A stretch of DNA of 18,025 nucleotides. It comes from DTKY01 sp037440765 (GTDB taxonomy: Bacteria > Acidobacteriota > Terriglobia > Bryobacterales > Bryobacteraceae). Position 1 is the stretch's first letter, and every line of letters starts with the position of its first letter. Below the pieces are notes generated by a model. It did no database searches. It worked only from the letters and a program-made list of their open reading frames with translations, and was not told the origin of the DNA. The stretch spans positions 1-18,025 of the forward strand of contig JBBITL010000083.1 in assembly GCA_037440765.1 (NCBI GenBank), in the 5' to 3' direction. This document shows positions 6,299 to 14,111 of this stretch, in pieces. Made by a program: the position numbers and the translations under genes.

Positions 6299-6965
6299 TA
6301 AATTGCATTTCGGGGGTTTACGGCCGATCTGCTCCCTTGTGAGAGCAGCCGCCTTCTTCCTGGTGCTGTCCGCGGCGAGCGCCGCCGAGCCGGCCGTGAC
6401 GCAGCGGGCGAGCGTCGGCTCGATGCAGGCCTCGCTCCAAGTGCAGCGCGAGTCGGCCGCCCGCATGCGCGCTCTGTCCCTTTCCCGGCGCCCGCCCGGC
6501 CCGCGCGGGCCCATGGCGCCGGTCAGGCCGCAGGCGCAGCTTGCCGCGGGGGCCGGCTGCGTCCCGCTGCCGGCAGGGGAAGTGGAGGCTCTGGCCGCCC
6601 AGGCCGGCGCGCGGGAAGGCGTGGACGCCAGCCTGTTGAGGGCGGTGATCGAAACGGAGTCGGCGGCGCTGCCTTGCGCGGTCTCCCGCAAGGGCGCCAT
6701 GGGCCTGATGCAACTGATGCCGGTGACGGCGCTCGAGCTGGCCGTGGAGAATCCCTTCGACCCGAAGGAGAACGTGGACGCCGGCGCCCGGTTCCTGAAG
6801 CGGTTGCTGGTGCGCTACGGCGGAGACCTGGCGCTGGTTCTGGGCGCTTACAACGCCGGGCCCTCCCGCGTGGACGCTGCCGGCGGCGTGCCCGGCATCC
6901 CCGAAACCGTGGACTACGTCGGCCGCGTACTGTCGCGGCTGGGCGTTACGGCCGCCAAATTCTGA
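6285..6965 (+). CDS. Secreted lytic transglycosylase, SLT domain (flagellum-associated?)
   Basis: This enzyme probably cleaves the glycan strands of peptidoglycan in the periplasm. With the ATG at 6285 it has 226 residues. The SLT fold covers about residues 98-220: catalytic Glu in the ETES motif (about 125), KGAMGLMQLMP, NVDAGARFLKRLL and LVLGAYNAGPSRVD. A signal peptide is present (RAAAFFLVLSAASA); a GTG at 6339 would give a shorter, cleaner one and a TTG at 6279 a slightly longer one. None has a clear ribosome binding site, so the start is uncertain. Residues 40-80 are a low-complexity linker. It ends 12 bases from the convergent cyclophilin gene. Its place within a flagellar cluster whose FlgJ lacks a hydrolase domain suggests it opens the wall for the rod; this is inference. 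Confidence 0.87.
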   Translation: MPGFHKLHFGGLRPICSLVRAAAFFLVLSAASAAEPAVTQRASVGSMQASLQVQRESAARMRALSLSRRPPGPRGPMAPVRPQAQLAAGAGCVPLPAGEVEALAAQAGAREGVDASLLRAVIETESAALPCAVSRKGAMGLMQLMPVTALELAVENPFDPKENVDAGARFLKRLLVRYGGDLALVLGAYNAGPSRVDAAGGVPGIPETVDYVGRVLSRLGVTAAKF

Positions 6966-6977
6966 CCGCCGCAGCTT

Positions 6978-7616
6978 CTACTTGGCCGCGGGGTCCGCGC
7001 CGACCCGGAACACCTGTATATTCTGGAGCACTACCGGCGTGCGCGGCCTGTCGTTGCCGTCGCGGGGAACCCGCGCGATCTTCGCCACCAGGCTCTGGCC
7101 GTCCACCACCTGGCCGAAGATCGTGTGCTGGTTGTTCAGGTGGGTGGTGGGCGCTTCGGTGATGAAGAACTGTGTGCTGGTGGTCCTGGGTCCGGCGTTG
7201 GCCATGGCCAGCCGGCCCGGCACGTTGAACTCCAGGCTCGAACGGTTCCATTCGTCGGGAAGCGTGAAGCCGCCGTCGCCGGTGCCTGTGCCCAGCGGGT
7301 CGCCGCCCTGGATCATGAACCCCGGGATCACGCGGTGGAAGATGGTGCCGTCGTACAGCGGCGTCTGCCTGGTCTGGCCGCTTTTCGGGTCGCGCCACGG
7401 CTTGGCGCCCATGGCCAGCGCGACGAAGCTGCGCACCGTTTCAGGAGACTCCTTCTCGTACAACTGAACAGTGATGGCCCCCATCGACGTGTTCACCACG
7501 GCGTACAGGCCGTTCTTTCGCCCCTTGGCCTGCTCCTCGGTGGCCTGGGGAACCGGTTTGGATGACTGTGCAAACATAGAAGCCGCCAAAACGAGACCGC
7601 AAAACAGTCGTGACAT
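6978..7616 (-). CDS. Secreted cyclophilin-type peptidyl-prolyl cis-trans isomerase
   Basis: The product, 212 residues, catalyses isomerisation of Xaa-Pro bonds during protein folding. A signal peptide (SRLFCGLVLAASMFAQ) sends it to the periplasm. The cyclophilin core runs from about residue 38 to 205: catalytic Arg in FHRVIPGFMIQGGD (R95, Q103), ANAGPRTTSTQFFIT (Q149, F151) and HLNNQHTIFGQVVDG (H164). An insertion of roughly twelve residues (about 76-88) precedes the active site. GAGG lies nine bases before the ATG. Only 32 bases separate it from fliJ, so it is probably the last gene of the flgB-fliJ operon; a role in folding periplasmic rod or ring proteins is possible but not shown. Confidence 0.93.
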   Translation of the reverse strand: MSRLFCGLVLAASMFAQSSKPVPQATEEQAKGRKNGLYAVVNTSMGAITVQLYEKESPETVRSFVALAMGAKPWRDPKSGQTRQTPLYDGTIFHRVIPGFMIQGGDPLGTGTGDGGFTLPDEWNRSSLEFNVPGRLAMANAGPRTTSTQFFITEAPTTHLNNQHTIFGQVVDGQSLVAKIARVPRDGNDRPRTPVVLQNIQVFRVGADPAAK

Positions 7617-7648
7617 GTTGGGTTGTCCTCGCCAGAACTCTCAGGTTA

Positions 7649-8098
7649 TCAGACCGGGCGCCGGGATTGGGCGCTCCAGCGATTCAGGTGGCTCTCGGCG
7701 GCGAAGCGCTCCAGTTCCCGGTTCATCTCCGCCTCCCACTCCCGGCGCTTGCGCGTTCTGAGTTTCTCAAGCAGGTGGCAGCGCCGGCGGGACTCCATCA
7801 GCAGGGCCTGCTGTCCTGCCAGGGCCTTTTTCTGCTCCAGCCGCAGGCGTTCCAGGTCCTGTTCGCGGCGCCCGGCGCAGGCCAGGTAGGCGGAATGCGC
7901 GGCCAGTTCGGCTCCGAGGATGGAGCCGGCTCGGGCCAGGGCTTGCTCGGCGGCGGTCCGCTCCGCCGCCAGGCGGGCTCGCGCGCCCTCGGTCTGTTCG
8001 AGCGCCGCCGCGGCCTGCCTGGTCTTCTGCTGCGCCACCTCCAGTTCGGTGCGCCGCCAGGCCAGGACCTGCTCCAGGCGGAAGCGAAATGGCTTCAC
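7649..8098 (-). CDS. fliJ: Flagellar export protein FliJ
   Basis: FliJ is the coiled-coil stalk of the flagellar export ATPase and links the FliI hexamer to the export gate. The 149-residue product begins KPFRFRLEQVLAWRRTELEVAQQ, the usual FliJ N-terminus, and is helical throughout with many Ala, Glu, Arg and Gln, as expected for a two-stranded antiparallel coiled coil. It starts with GTG at 8098; GGAGG lies about nine bases upstream. Sequence conservation in this family is low, so identity rests on N-terminal pattern, length, composition and position directly after fliI. A 70-base gap to fliI is larger than others in this operon. Confidence 0.85.
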   Translation of the reverse strand: MKPFRFRLEQVLAWRRTELEVAQQKTRQAAAALEQTEGARARLAAERTAAEQALARAGSILGAELAAHSAYLACAGRREQDLERLRLEQKKALAGQQALLMESRRRCHLLEKLRTRKRREWEAEMNRELERFAAESHLNRWSAQSRRPV

Positions 8099-8168
8099 CG
8101 GGGCCGGCCTCCGGCCGCCCGGCGGCGGAGCGCCCCGCAGGGAACCGCGGCCGTCAGGGAGCGGAATC

Positions 8169-9497
8169 TCATGGCAGCGCCGAAGCGAGCGCGCTCAGCC
8201 GGGCCAGCGTCTCCTCGACCGGGGACTTGGCCGATGGCTCCTGCTTCAGGAATTCGAGCAGGTCGCCGCGGGCGCGCAGGATGGCGTCCAGGCGCTGGTT
8301 GGCGCCCGAGACATAGGCCCCGAGCTGGATCAGGTCCTCGGCCTGCTGGTAGGCGGCCATGGCGTCGCGCACCTTGTTGCACCACCTGGCCTGGTCCTGG
8401 GTGGCGATCTGGGAAGTCAGCCGGCTGACCGAGCCGAGGATGTCGATGGCCGGGTAGTGGCCGCCGGCCGCCAGCTGGCGCGACAGCACGATGTGGCCGT
8501 CCAGGATGGCGCGCACCGCGTCGCAGATGGGTTCGGTGAGGTCGTCACCCTCGACCAGGACCGTGAAGAAGCCCGTGATCGAGCCTCGCCGGAAGTTGCC
8601 GGCGCGCTCAAACACCCTGGGAAGGAGGTTAAACACCGAAGGTGTGTACCCCTTCTGGCTGGGGGGCTCGCCGGCAGCCAGCCCGATCTCGCGCTGCGCC
8701 ATGGCCAGCCGCGTGACCGAGTCCATGACCAGTAGCACGTCGGCGCCCTGGTCCCGGAAGTAATCGGCCACGGCCAGCGCCACAAAGCAGGCGCGCACGC
8801 GCAGGGCGGCGGGCCGGTCCGAGGTCGCCACCACCACCACGGAACGCTCCAGCCCCTCGGGCCCCAGTTCGTGGTCCAGGAAGGCGCGCACCTCGCGGTT
8901 GCGCTCGCCCACCAGCGCAACCACGCTGACGTCGGCGAAGTTGTGGCGCGACATGGCGCCGAGCAGCGTGCTCTTGCCCACGCCGCTGCCGCCGAATATG
9001 CCGATCCTCTGCCCTTTTCCTATGGGCAACAGGCTGTCCACGGCCCGGATTCCCGTCACCAGAGGGTGGGTGATGTGTTCGCGCTCAAGCGGGTTGGGGG
9101 GGTCCTTGTAGAGCTCGTAGCTGTGCTCGGCGTCGATGTCGGGGCCGCCGTCCAGCGGCCTCCCGAATCCGTCGAGCACGCGGCCAAGCAGCGCAGGGCC
9201 CACGTCCACCCGCGCCGCCTCGCTGCGCGCCACCACTGGATCTCCCGGACGCAGGCCGCTGGTCTCCTCGAGCGGCATCGACAGCACCCGGCCGTCCCGG
9301 AAGCCGATCACCTGGGCTCTGACGCGCTGCCCGCCGGAGGCGTGTATCTCGCAGAAATCCCCCATGGCCGCCACCGGGCCGCGCGACTCCACCAGCAGCC
9401 CGACCAGGTCCACCACCTCCCCGGTCCAGCGCATCGGGTCCAGAGCGGCGAGGTCGTCCACGTAGGGGCCGAGCGAGATAGGTTCGCCTGGTTTCAT
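8169..9497 (-). CDS. fliI: Flagellum-specific ATPase FliI
   Basis: FliI is the hexameric ATPase of the flagellar type III export apparatus; it acts with FliH and FliJ at the cytoplasmic face. The 442-residue product matches the family throughout. Walker A is GGSGVGKST (169-177), the GERNREV motif is at 197-203, Walker B is VLLVMD (254-259) followed by SVTRLAMAQREIGLA and GEPP, and YTPSVFNLLPRVFERAG leads into the arginine-finger region. The C-terminal helical domain begins after LTSQIATQDQ. GAGGGG precedes the ATG, and only 13 bases separate it from fliH. Confidence 0.98.
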   Translation of the reverse strand: MKPGEPISLGPYVDDLAALDPMRWTGEVVDLVGLLVESRGPVAAMGDFCEIHASGGQRVRAQVIGFRDGRVLSMPLEETSGLRPGDPVVARSEAARVDVGPALLGRVLDGFGRPLDGGPDIDAEHSYELYKDPPNPLEREHITHPLVTGIRAVDSLLPIGKGQRIGIFGGSGVGKSTLLGAMSRHNFADVSVVALVGERNREVRAFLDHELGPEGLERSVVVVATSDRPAALRVRACFVALAVADYFRDQGADVLLVMDSVTRLAMAQREIGLAAGEPPSQKGYTPSVFNLLPRVFERAGNFRRGSITGFFTVLVEGDDLTEPICDAVRAILDGHIVLSRQLAAGGHYPAIDILGSVSRLTSQIATQDQARWCNKVRDAMAAYQQAEDLIQLGAYVSGANQRLDAILRARGDLLEFLKQEPSAKSPVEETLARLSALASALP

Positions 9498-9510
9498 TTT
9501 GCGGCGCCCC

Positions 9511-10131
9511 TCACGTTCTCCCGTGCAACCGGTCGGCCAGCCCGCGGCCGATCTCCTGAAGCTGGGTTTCGACCGAGGCGTCCAGGCTGCCGCGCTCGGT
9601 CTCGAACACCACGTCGCCGGCCAGGCGGCTGCGGTCGGCCACCACCACCACGTTGCGGCCCGCCGCCAGTCGCTCCAGCGCTGCGCGTACGGCCGCTTCC
9701 AGGTCAGGATGCACCCTGACGCGGTGCGTCTCCTGGCCTTGCAGCTTCTCCAGGGCCGCCTTTATCAAACCGGAGACCGCCTCGCCGTCCACGCTTAGTT
9801 CGCGGTGCAGGATGCGGCGCGCAATGGCCAGCGACAGCTTCAGCAGGTCCCCCTCGGCCTCTCTGCGCGCCCTTCCCCGCAGCGCGGCCAGCGCTTCCAC
9901 CGACTGCGCCAGGCGTTCCACGGCGGCGCTCACGGCGGCCCGCCCGGCGGCCTCGCCCTCGCGCAACCCGCGCCGGTAAGCCTCCTCCACCTGCGCCTCG
10001 ACCGGAGTCTCGCCTCCCGGCCCAGCCGCCGCCTCGGCCCGCGTCGCGCGCCGGGCCAGGACGCCGGGCGGAAGCTCCCGGGCCGGCCGCCAGGGGGCCG
10101 CGTCGGCCTGCTTGCGCACCTTAGACGACAT
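9511..10131 (-). CDS. fliH: Flagellar assembly protein FliH
   Basis: FliH is the stator-like regulator of FliI and helps dock the ATPase at the C-ring. The 206-residue product has a variable, Ala-rich N-terminus, a central helical segment with Gly-containing repeats (EEAYRRGLREGEAAGRAAV, about 50-67) and the V-ATPase E-subunit-like C-terminal domain: LSLAIARRILHRELSVD, then VRVHPDLEAAVRAALERL and the end region GSLDASVETQLQEI. Start at 10131 overlaps the end of fliG by eleven bases. Its ribosome binding site is weak (GGCGAGCAG), which fits translational coupling to fliG. Confidence 0.93.
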   Translation of the reverse strand: MSSKVRKQADAAPWRPARELPPGVLARRATRAEAAAGPGGETPVEAQVEEAYRRGLREGEAAGRAAVSAAVERLAQSVEALAALRGRARREAEGDLLKLSLAIARRILHRELSVDGEAVSGLIKAALEKLQGQETHRVRVHPDLEAAVRAALERLAAGRNVVVVADRSRLAGDVVFETERGSLDASVETQLQEIGRGLADRLHGRT

Positions 10132-11152
10132 ACTGCTCGCCGGCGGCCTCCTTCAGACTGAGCACTCCCTGCGACTCCAGTTCCCGAACCACGGCGATTA
10201 TGGCCTGCTGGGCCGCCTCGACCTCCTTGATCTTCACCGGGCCGAGGGCCTCCATGTCCTCCACCAGCATTTCCTTGCCGCGCTGCGACATGGCGCCCAG
10301 CAGGTGATTCTTCAGTTGCTCGCTGGTGCCTTTGAGCGCGACGGTGAGCAGTTTCCGGTCCACCTTGCCGAGCAGTTCCTTGATGCTGCCCTGGTCGATC
10401 AGCAGCAGGTCCTCGAAGACGAACATGAGGTGCCGGATCTGCTCGCCCAGCTTCTCGTCCTGTTGGGCGATGGAATCCAGGATCTCCTTTCCCGCGCCGG
10501 AGTCCAGCCGGTTCAGCAGTTCCGCCACCGCCCGCACGCCCCCGTAGGACTGCCGGCTGAGCTGCCCCAGTCCCTTCAGCCGCTGGTGCACTATGGAGGC
10601 GATCTTGGCAATGATCTCGGGCGAAATCTGGTCCAGGCCGGCCATGCGCAGGCTGACCTCCGAACGGAGTTCCGCCGGAAGCGACATCAGCAGGGCCGCG
10701 GCCTGCGCACTGCTCAACTGGCTGACGATCAGGGCTATGGTCTGCGGGTGCTCGGTCATGACGAACTTCGCCAGTTGCTGCGGGTCGGCCTTCTGGAGCG
10801 CGGCGAAGTCCTCCGAGTCCATGCGCAGCGTGCGGGCCAGGTGGGCCAGGATCTTATCCGCCGCATCCGGACCGAAGGCGCCCACCAGCATCCTGCGGGC
10901 GTGGTCCAGCCCCCCTTTCAGCACGTACTCCCGGGCCACGACCATCTGCTGGAACTCGTCCAGGACGGCCTCGGCCTGCTCCGGGCTGACCGAGGCGGTG
11001 CGCGCCACCTCGCGGCTGACCGACTGCACCTCGGCCTCCGTCAACTGGCGCATGAGTCCGGCGCTGGCCTCCTCGCCGAGTGTGAGCATGAGAATGGCGG
11101 CCTTGCGGATGCCCGGCAGCGGCGTCAGGGCTTTCTGCGTGTTCAGGATCAT
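10121..11152 (-). CDS. fliG: Flagellar motor switch protein FliG
   Basis: FliG sits on the MS-ring, meets the stator and generates torque; it also takes part in switching. Length is 343 residues, close to the norm. The N-terminal domain starts GIRKAAILMLTLGEEAS and binds FliF. The middle domain has the EHPQTIALI motif (134-142). The C-terminal domain has HLMFVFEDLL (241-250) and the torque helix around SQRGKEMLVEDMEALGPVKIKEVE, in which R291, E298, D299 and K307 occupy the positions of the conserved charged residues. GAGG lies five bases before the ATG. It follows fliF by 30 bases. Confidence 0.98.
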   Translation of the reverse strand: MILNTQKALTPLPGIRKAAILMLTLGEEASAGLMRQLTEAEVQSVSREVARTASVSPEQAEAVLDEFQQMVVAREYVLKGGLDHARRMLVGAFGPDAADKILAHLARTLRMDSEDFAALQKADPQQLAKFVMTEHPQTIALIVSQLSSAQAAALLMSLPAELRSEVSLRMAGLDQISPEIIAKIASIVHQRLKGLGQLSRQSYGGVRAVAELLNRLDSGAGKEILDSIAQQDEKLGEQIRHLMFVFEDLLLIDQGSIKELLGKVDRKLLTVALKGTSEQLKNHLLGAMSQRGKEMLVEDMEALGPVKIKEVEAAQQAIIAVVRELESQGVLSLKEAAGEQYVV

Positions 11153-11182
11153 GTCGGCCTCGACCCGGTCTCCTGCCGGCCG

Positions 11183-12835
11183 CTACTCCTCGTCCTCGGC
11201 CAGCCAGGTCCGCAGGACCTGCGCCGAGGAGGCCGGGTCCTTCTTGATCGTCTCCTTCAGCCGCCCGGCCACCACGGCGGACTTCTTGGGAGGCGCGGCG
11301 GGGAGTTCGGGATAGACATCCGTCTCGCGCTCCAGTTGCATGGCCCCCGGCGCCCCGTCGCTGCTGGCCGGCTGGGCGCCCGCCAGCTGCGCCGGCGCGC
11401 TGACGGTTACCTGGCCGCGCCGCTTCCGGCCCATCATGACAGCCACGGCGATGATCAACAGCAGCAGCGCGCCCGCCCCTGCCCCCCCCCAGACCAGTGC
11501 GTTCTCACCCCCGATCTTCTGGAGCCACGGCGGAAGCGGCGAGGCCGTCGCGGTCGGGGGAGCGGGCGGCGGCGTCCCGGCGGGTTCGCTCTCCTGAGGC
11601 GTCTCAAACGGCAGGCTCTCTACGATGAGCTGGTCGCCCCGTTCCGCGCTGAGGCCAACCGCGGCCGAGACCAGGTCGCGCACCGCCTTCATCCGCTCGG
11701 GCGTGGGCGGCTCCACCACGGCGCGCACCGAGTCGCCCTCCTTGACCCAGCGCCGGTTGTGATCCAGCAGCACCGCCAGCGAGATCTTCTTGACGGAGCC
11801 CTGCGGCAGCTTCACCCGCCGCACGCTGCGGCTCGACTGGTAGGTGATGCTCTCGGTCATGCGCGACACGCCGCCCGACGCGGCCGACGGCGCCGAGGTT
11901 GGACGCGGCAGGTTGGAGGCCGTCCCCGGCACCCCGGCCGAGGTGTCCACCCCGGTGGTCTCCTCGGTCTTCTGGCTGGTGAGCATGACCGAACGCGCCG
12001 GGTCGAAAGTCTCCTCGCTTTGCTCGCCGCTTGAGAAGTCGCACTCCACAGCGGCGCTGGCGCGGAACTTGTCCGCCCCCACCAGCGGTTCCAGCGTCGC
12101 GGCGACCTTGGCCACCAGGTCCCGCTCGAGCGCCTGGCGGAAATCCAGCATGGCGTCGGAAGGCGCCTCGCCCCCGGGCCCTTCGGCCCGGCGCGGGCGG
12201 CTCAGCAGGTTGCCCTGCATGTCGAGCACGGAGACCGTCTCCGGTGTCAGGCCCTGCACCGCGCTGGCCACCAGGTGGCTGATGGCCGTGACGTTCTGCG
12301 CGCTGAGCCGGGCCGCGGGCCGCAGTCTCACCATCACGCTGGCTTTGGCCGGCTGGCGGGCCTCCAGGAAGACCGAGTCCTTGGGGAAGGTGAGATGCAC
12401 GCGGGCCTGCTCCACGGCGGCCAGCGACACAACCGAGCGTTCCAGTTCCCCTTCCAGCGCGCGCCGGTAGTTGACCTGCTCGGCGAACTCGGTGGCGCCG
12501 AAGTTGGTCTTGTCGAACAGCTCGAAGCCGATCCTGCTGTTGCGCGGCAGGCCGGCCGAAGCCAGCGACAGCCGCAGTTCAGCCACCAGCGCCTGGGGCA
12601 CCATCACAGTGCGCCCGTCCTGGCTGAGCCGGTAGTCGGTGGCGCTCTGCTTGAGCCGCTCGACCACGGCGCCGGCGTCCTCCGCCTCCAGGCCCGTGTA
12701 CAGCGGCCGGAAGTCGGCCTCGCGCTTCCAGCGGGTGAAGTAGTAGAGGCCCGCGCCGGCCGCCCCCACCAGCAGCACGATGCTCACAATCTGCGCCATC
12801 GTCAGGCTGCCCAGCAGTTTCCGCATTTGCGCCAT
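11183..12835 (-). CDS. fliF: Flagellar MS-ring protein FliF
   Basis: FliF forms the MS-ring in the inner membrane, the base on which the flagellum is built. The product has 550 residues. A first membrane helix lies at about 14-33, followed by the ring-building motifs (FRPLYTGLEAEDAGAVVERL; RIGFELFDKTNFGATEFAEQVNY with RRALEGELERS). The periplasmic loop at about 295-325 is Ser/Ala/Pro-rich. A Pro-rich linker (about 411-436) leads to the second membrane helix (446-468). The cytoplasmic C-terminus (about 523-550, ending LRTWLAEDEE) matches the FliG-binding helices. The start has no strong ribosome binding site; an in-frame ATG three codons later is equally possible. Confidence 0.97.
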   Translation of the reverse strand: MAQMRKLLGSLTMAQIVSIVLLVGAAGAGLYYFTRWKREADFRPLYTGLEAEDAGAVVERLKQSATDYRLSQDGRTVMVPQALVAELRLSLASAGLPRNSRIGFELFDKTNFGATEFAEQVNYRRALEGELERSVVSLAAVEQARVHLTFPKDSVFLEARQPAKASVMVRLRPAARLSAQNVTAISHLVASAVQGLTPETVSVLDMQGNLLSRPRRAEGPGGEAPSDAMLDFRQALERDLVAKVAATLEPLVGADKFRASAAVECDFSSGEQSEETFDPARSVMLTSQKTEETTGVDTSAGVPGTASNLPRPTSAPSAASGGVSRMTESITYQSSRSVRRVKLPQGSVKKISLAVLLDHNRRWVKEGDSVRAVVEPPTPERMKAVRDLVSAAVGLSAERGDQLIVESLPFETPQESEPAGTPPPAPPTATASPLPPWLQKIGGENALVWGGAGAGALLLLIIAVAVMMGRKRRGQVTVSAPAQLAGAQPASSDGAPGAMQLERETDVYPELPAAPPKKSAVVAGRLKETIKKDPASSAQVLRTWLAEDEE

Positions 12836-12871
12836 CGCGGCTCGGGAAGATTCAGGCGTTGCCGGTCCGGG

Positions 12872-13165
12872 CTACACCTGCATCCGCATGATCTCCTGGT
12901 AGGCCTCGACCACCTTGTTCCGCACTTGCAGGAACAGCTCGAGCGACATCTCCGCGCGCTGCGTGGCCAGCAGCACGGCGTGCAGCTCGCCGCCTTCGCC
13001 GGCCAGCATGCTCTCCACTGCCCGCACGGCCTCGGCGCGCGAACTCTCGACTCCCGATATGGCTCCTTCCATCAGGCTGCGGAAGGCGCCCGGCTGGCTC
13101 GCTGCGTTCGCCGCGGCGGGCGGCTCGGCCAGCATTGTCGGGCGTATGGGTGAAATGGGCGTCAT
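12872..13165 (-). CDS. fliE: Flagellar hook-basal body protein FliE
   Basis: FliE joins the MS-ring to the rod and is needed to start export of rod proteins. The product has 97 residues, the usual size. The C-terminal half has the family signature: AVESMLAGEGGELHAVLLATQRAEMSLELF, then QVRNKVVEAYQEIMRMQV at the very end. The N-terminus is variable and Pro/Ala-rich. GGAGG is placed six bases before the ATG. Fourteen bases separate it from flgC and 36 from fliF, within the flgB-led operon. Confidence 0.95.
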   Translation of the reverse strand: MTPISPIRPTMLAEPPAAANAASQPGAFRSLMEGAISGVESSRAEAVRAVESMLAGEGGELHAVLLATQRAEMSLELFLQVRNKVVEAYQEIMRMQV

Positions 13166-13179
13166 CCGATGCCTCCGGC

Positions 13180-13617
13180 TCAGCGCGCCAGGTCGAGCGA
13201 GCGCTGAATCATATCCTTGACCGCCGTCATGGCGGCCACGTTGGCCTGGTAGTTGCGCGAGGCGCTCATCAGGTCCACCATGTCCTCGGCCGGGTTCACC
13301 CGCGGGAAGGCCACGTAGCCGCCGGCGTCCGCGTCGGGATGTCCCGGCAGGTAGCGCCGCTCAGGCTCCCGCGTATCCACCACCACCTCGCGCACGCCCA
13401 CGCCGCTAACCCCCGGCGCGGTGAGCGCCTGGAAAACGGACGAAAACGGCGAAGTGACCGGCTGCGACTCGAACACCACGTCCTTGCGGCGGTATGGCCC
13501 GCCTCCGGGCGTTCTGGTGGTCTCGGCGTTGGCCAGGTTCTCCACCAGCAGCTCGGCCCGCGTGCGCTGGGCCGCCATGCCGCTGGCGCTGACCGACAGC
13601 ACTCCGAACAGGCTCAT
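13180..13617 (-). CDS. flgC: Flagellar basal-body rod protein FlgC
   Basis: FlgC is a proximal rod component. The 145-residue product shows the rod N-terminal helix (MSLFGVLSVSASGMAAQR), the signature VENLANAETTRTPGGGPYRRKDVVFE and the typical FlgC middle (GVREVVVDTREPERRYLPGHPDAD) and end (GYVAFPRVNPAEDMVDLMSASRNYQANV). A GGGAGAGG ribosome binding site like that of flgG precedes the ATG. Its start overlaps the stop of flgB by four bases (ATGA), so the two are translationally coupled. Confidence 0.97.
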   Translation of the reverse strand: MSLFGVLSVSASGMAAQRTRAELLVENLANAETTRTPGGGPYRRKDVVFESQPVTSPFSSVFQALTAPGVSGVGVREVVVDTREPERRYLPGHPDADAGGYVAFPRVNPAEDMVDLMSASRNYQANVAAMTAVKDMIQRSLDLAR

Positions 13618-13952
13618 GCGCCTCTCCCTTCTTTGATAGCCATCCTGACCGCCTTGATCTCGGCGCGCGCCAGCGTCGAGGCCACCGAGAATCTCAGCGC
13701 GTTTTCGGCCAGCAGCCTGGCCTCGCGGTCCAGGCTGACGTTGTTGCCGTCGTTTTTGACCCTCAGCCCCGCCACCTCGCTGGCGCGCGGCGCGGCGCCT
13801 TCCATGAAGCTGCCGAGCTCGGCCTGGAAGTCCAGGTCCAGGGTCTTGTAGCCGGGCGTGTGGGCGTTGGCGATGTTGGCAGCCACCAGCTTCTGCCTGG
13901 CGCTGACCAGGTCCATGTACTGCTCAAGGCGGGAAGCGACGCGGTCCAGCAT
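13614..13952 (-). CDS. flgB: Flagellar basal-body rod protein FlgB
   Basis: FlgB is the most proximal of the FlgB-type rod proteins. The product has 112 residues, a little shorter than the common 130 or so. It has the expected N-terminus (MLDRVASRLEQYMDLVSARQKL), the signature VAANIANAHTPGYKTLDLDFQ and a helical C-terminal end. GGGGAGG lies about six bases before the ATG. It is the first gene of a nine-gene minus-strand unit and is divergent from the EF-G paralogue. Confidence 0.95.
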   Translation of the reverse strand: MLDRVASRLEQYMDLVSARQKLVAANIANAHTPGYKTLDLDFQAELGSFMEGAAPRASEVAGLRVKNDGNNVSLDREARLLAENALRFSVASTLARAEIKAVRMAIKEGRGA

Positions 13953-13966
13953 GCCAGCCTCCCCAG

Positions 13967-13982
13967 GGCACGCACAGTGCCA
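13967..13982 (-). promoter_or_regulatory. Sigma-54-like -24/-12 element or operator palindrome upstream of flgB
   Basis: On the minus strand TGGCAC, five bases, GTGC matches the sigma-54 pattern TGGCAC-N5-TTGC at nine of ten positions, with the required GG-N10-GC spacing. It is also a perfect 5-bp palindrome. It lies so close to the flgB ATG (13952) that transcription would start inside the ribosome binding site, so an operator role is as likely as a promoter. Confidence 0.3.
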
Positions 13983-14102
13983 CGGGCGGGGCCGCAGATT
14001 GAGTCAGTTAGCGGCACCCCCGGCGACGCGAATTTGCCGCCGCCAAACTCCCGCCGGAATCGCCCGCCTCCCTTTGGCGGTGTGAACGGCGCCCTGGCAG
14101 TG

Positions 14103-14111
14103 TGTTAACAT
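14103..14111 (+). promoter_or_regulatory. Possible extended -10 promoter of the EF-G gene
   Basis: TGT-TAACAT resembles an extended -10 element (TGn-TATAAT). No good -35 is seen. Transcription would begin near 14118, at the third TTTGGCGG box, leaving a leader of about 60 bases. Confidence 0.3.

Noticed and set aside
7610..9719. Several plus-strand frames over fliJ and fliI
   Set aside because: All are antisense to fliJ, fliI or fliH and show no protein family pattern.
10112..12034. 640-residue plus-strand frame
   Set aside because: It is wholly antisense to fliG and fliF, both unmistakable, and is His/Arg/Leu-rich as expected of a shadow frame in GC-rich coding DNA.
12275..13153. 292-residue plus-strand frame
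   Set aside because: Antisense to fliF and fliE, with shadow-type composition and no recognisable motif.
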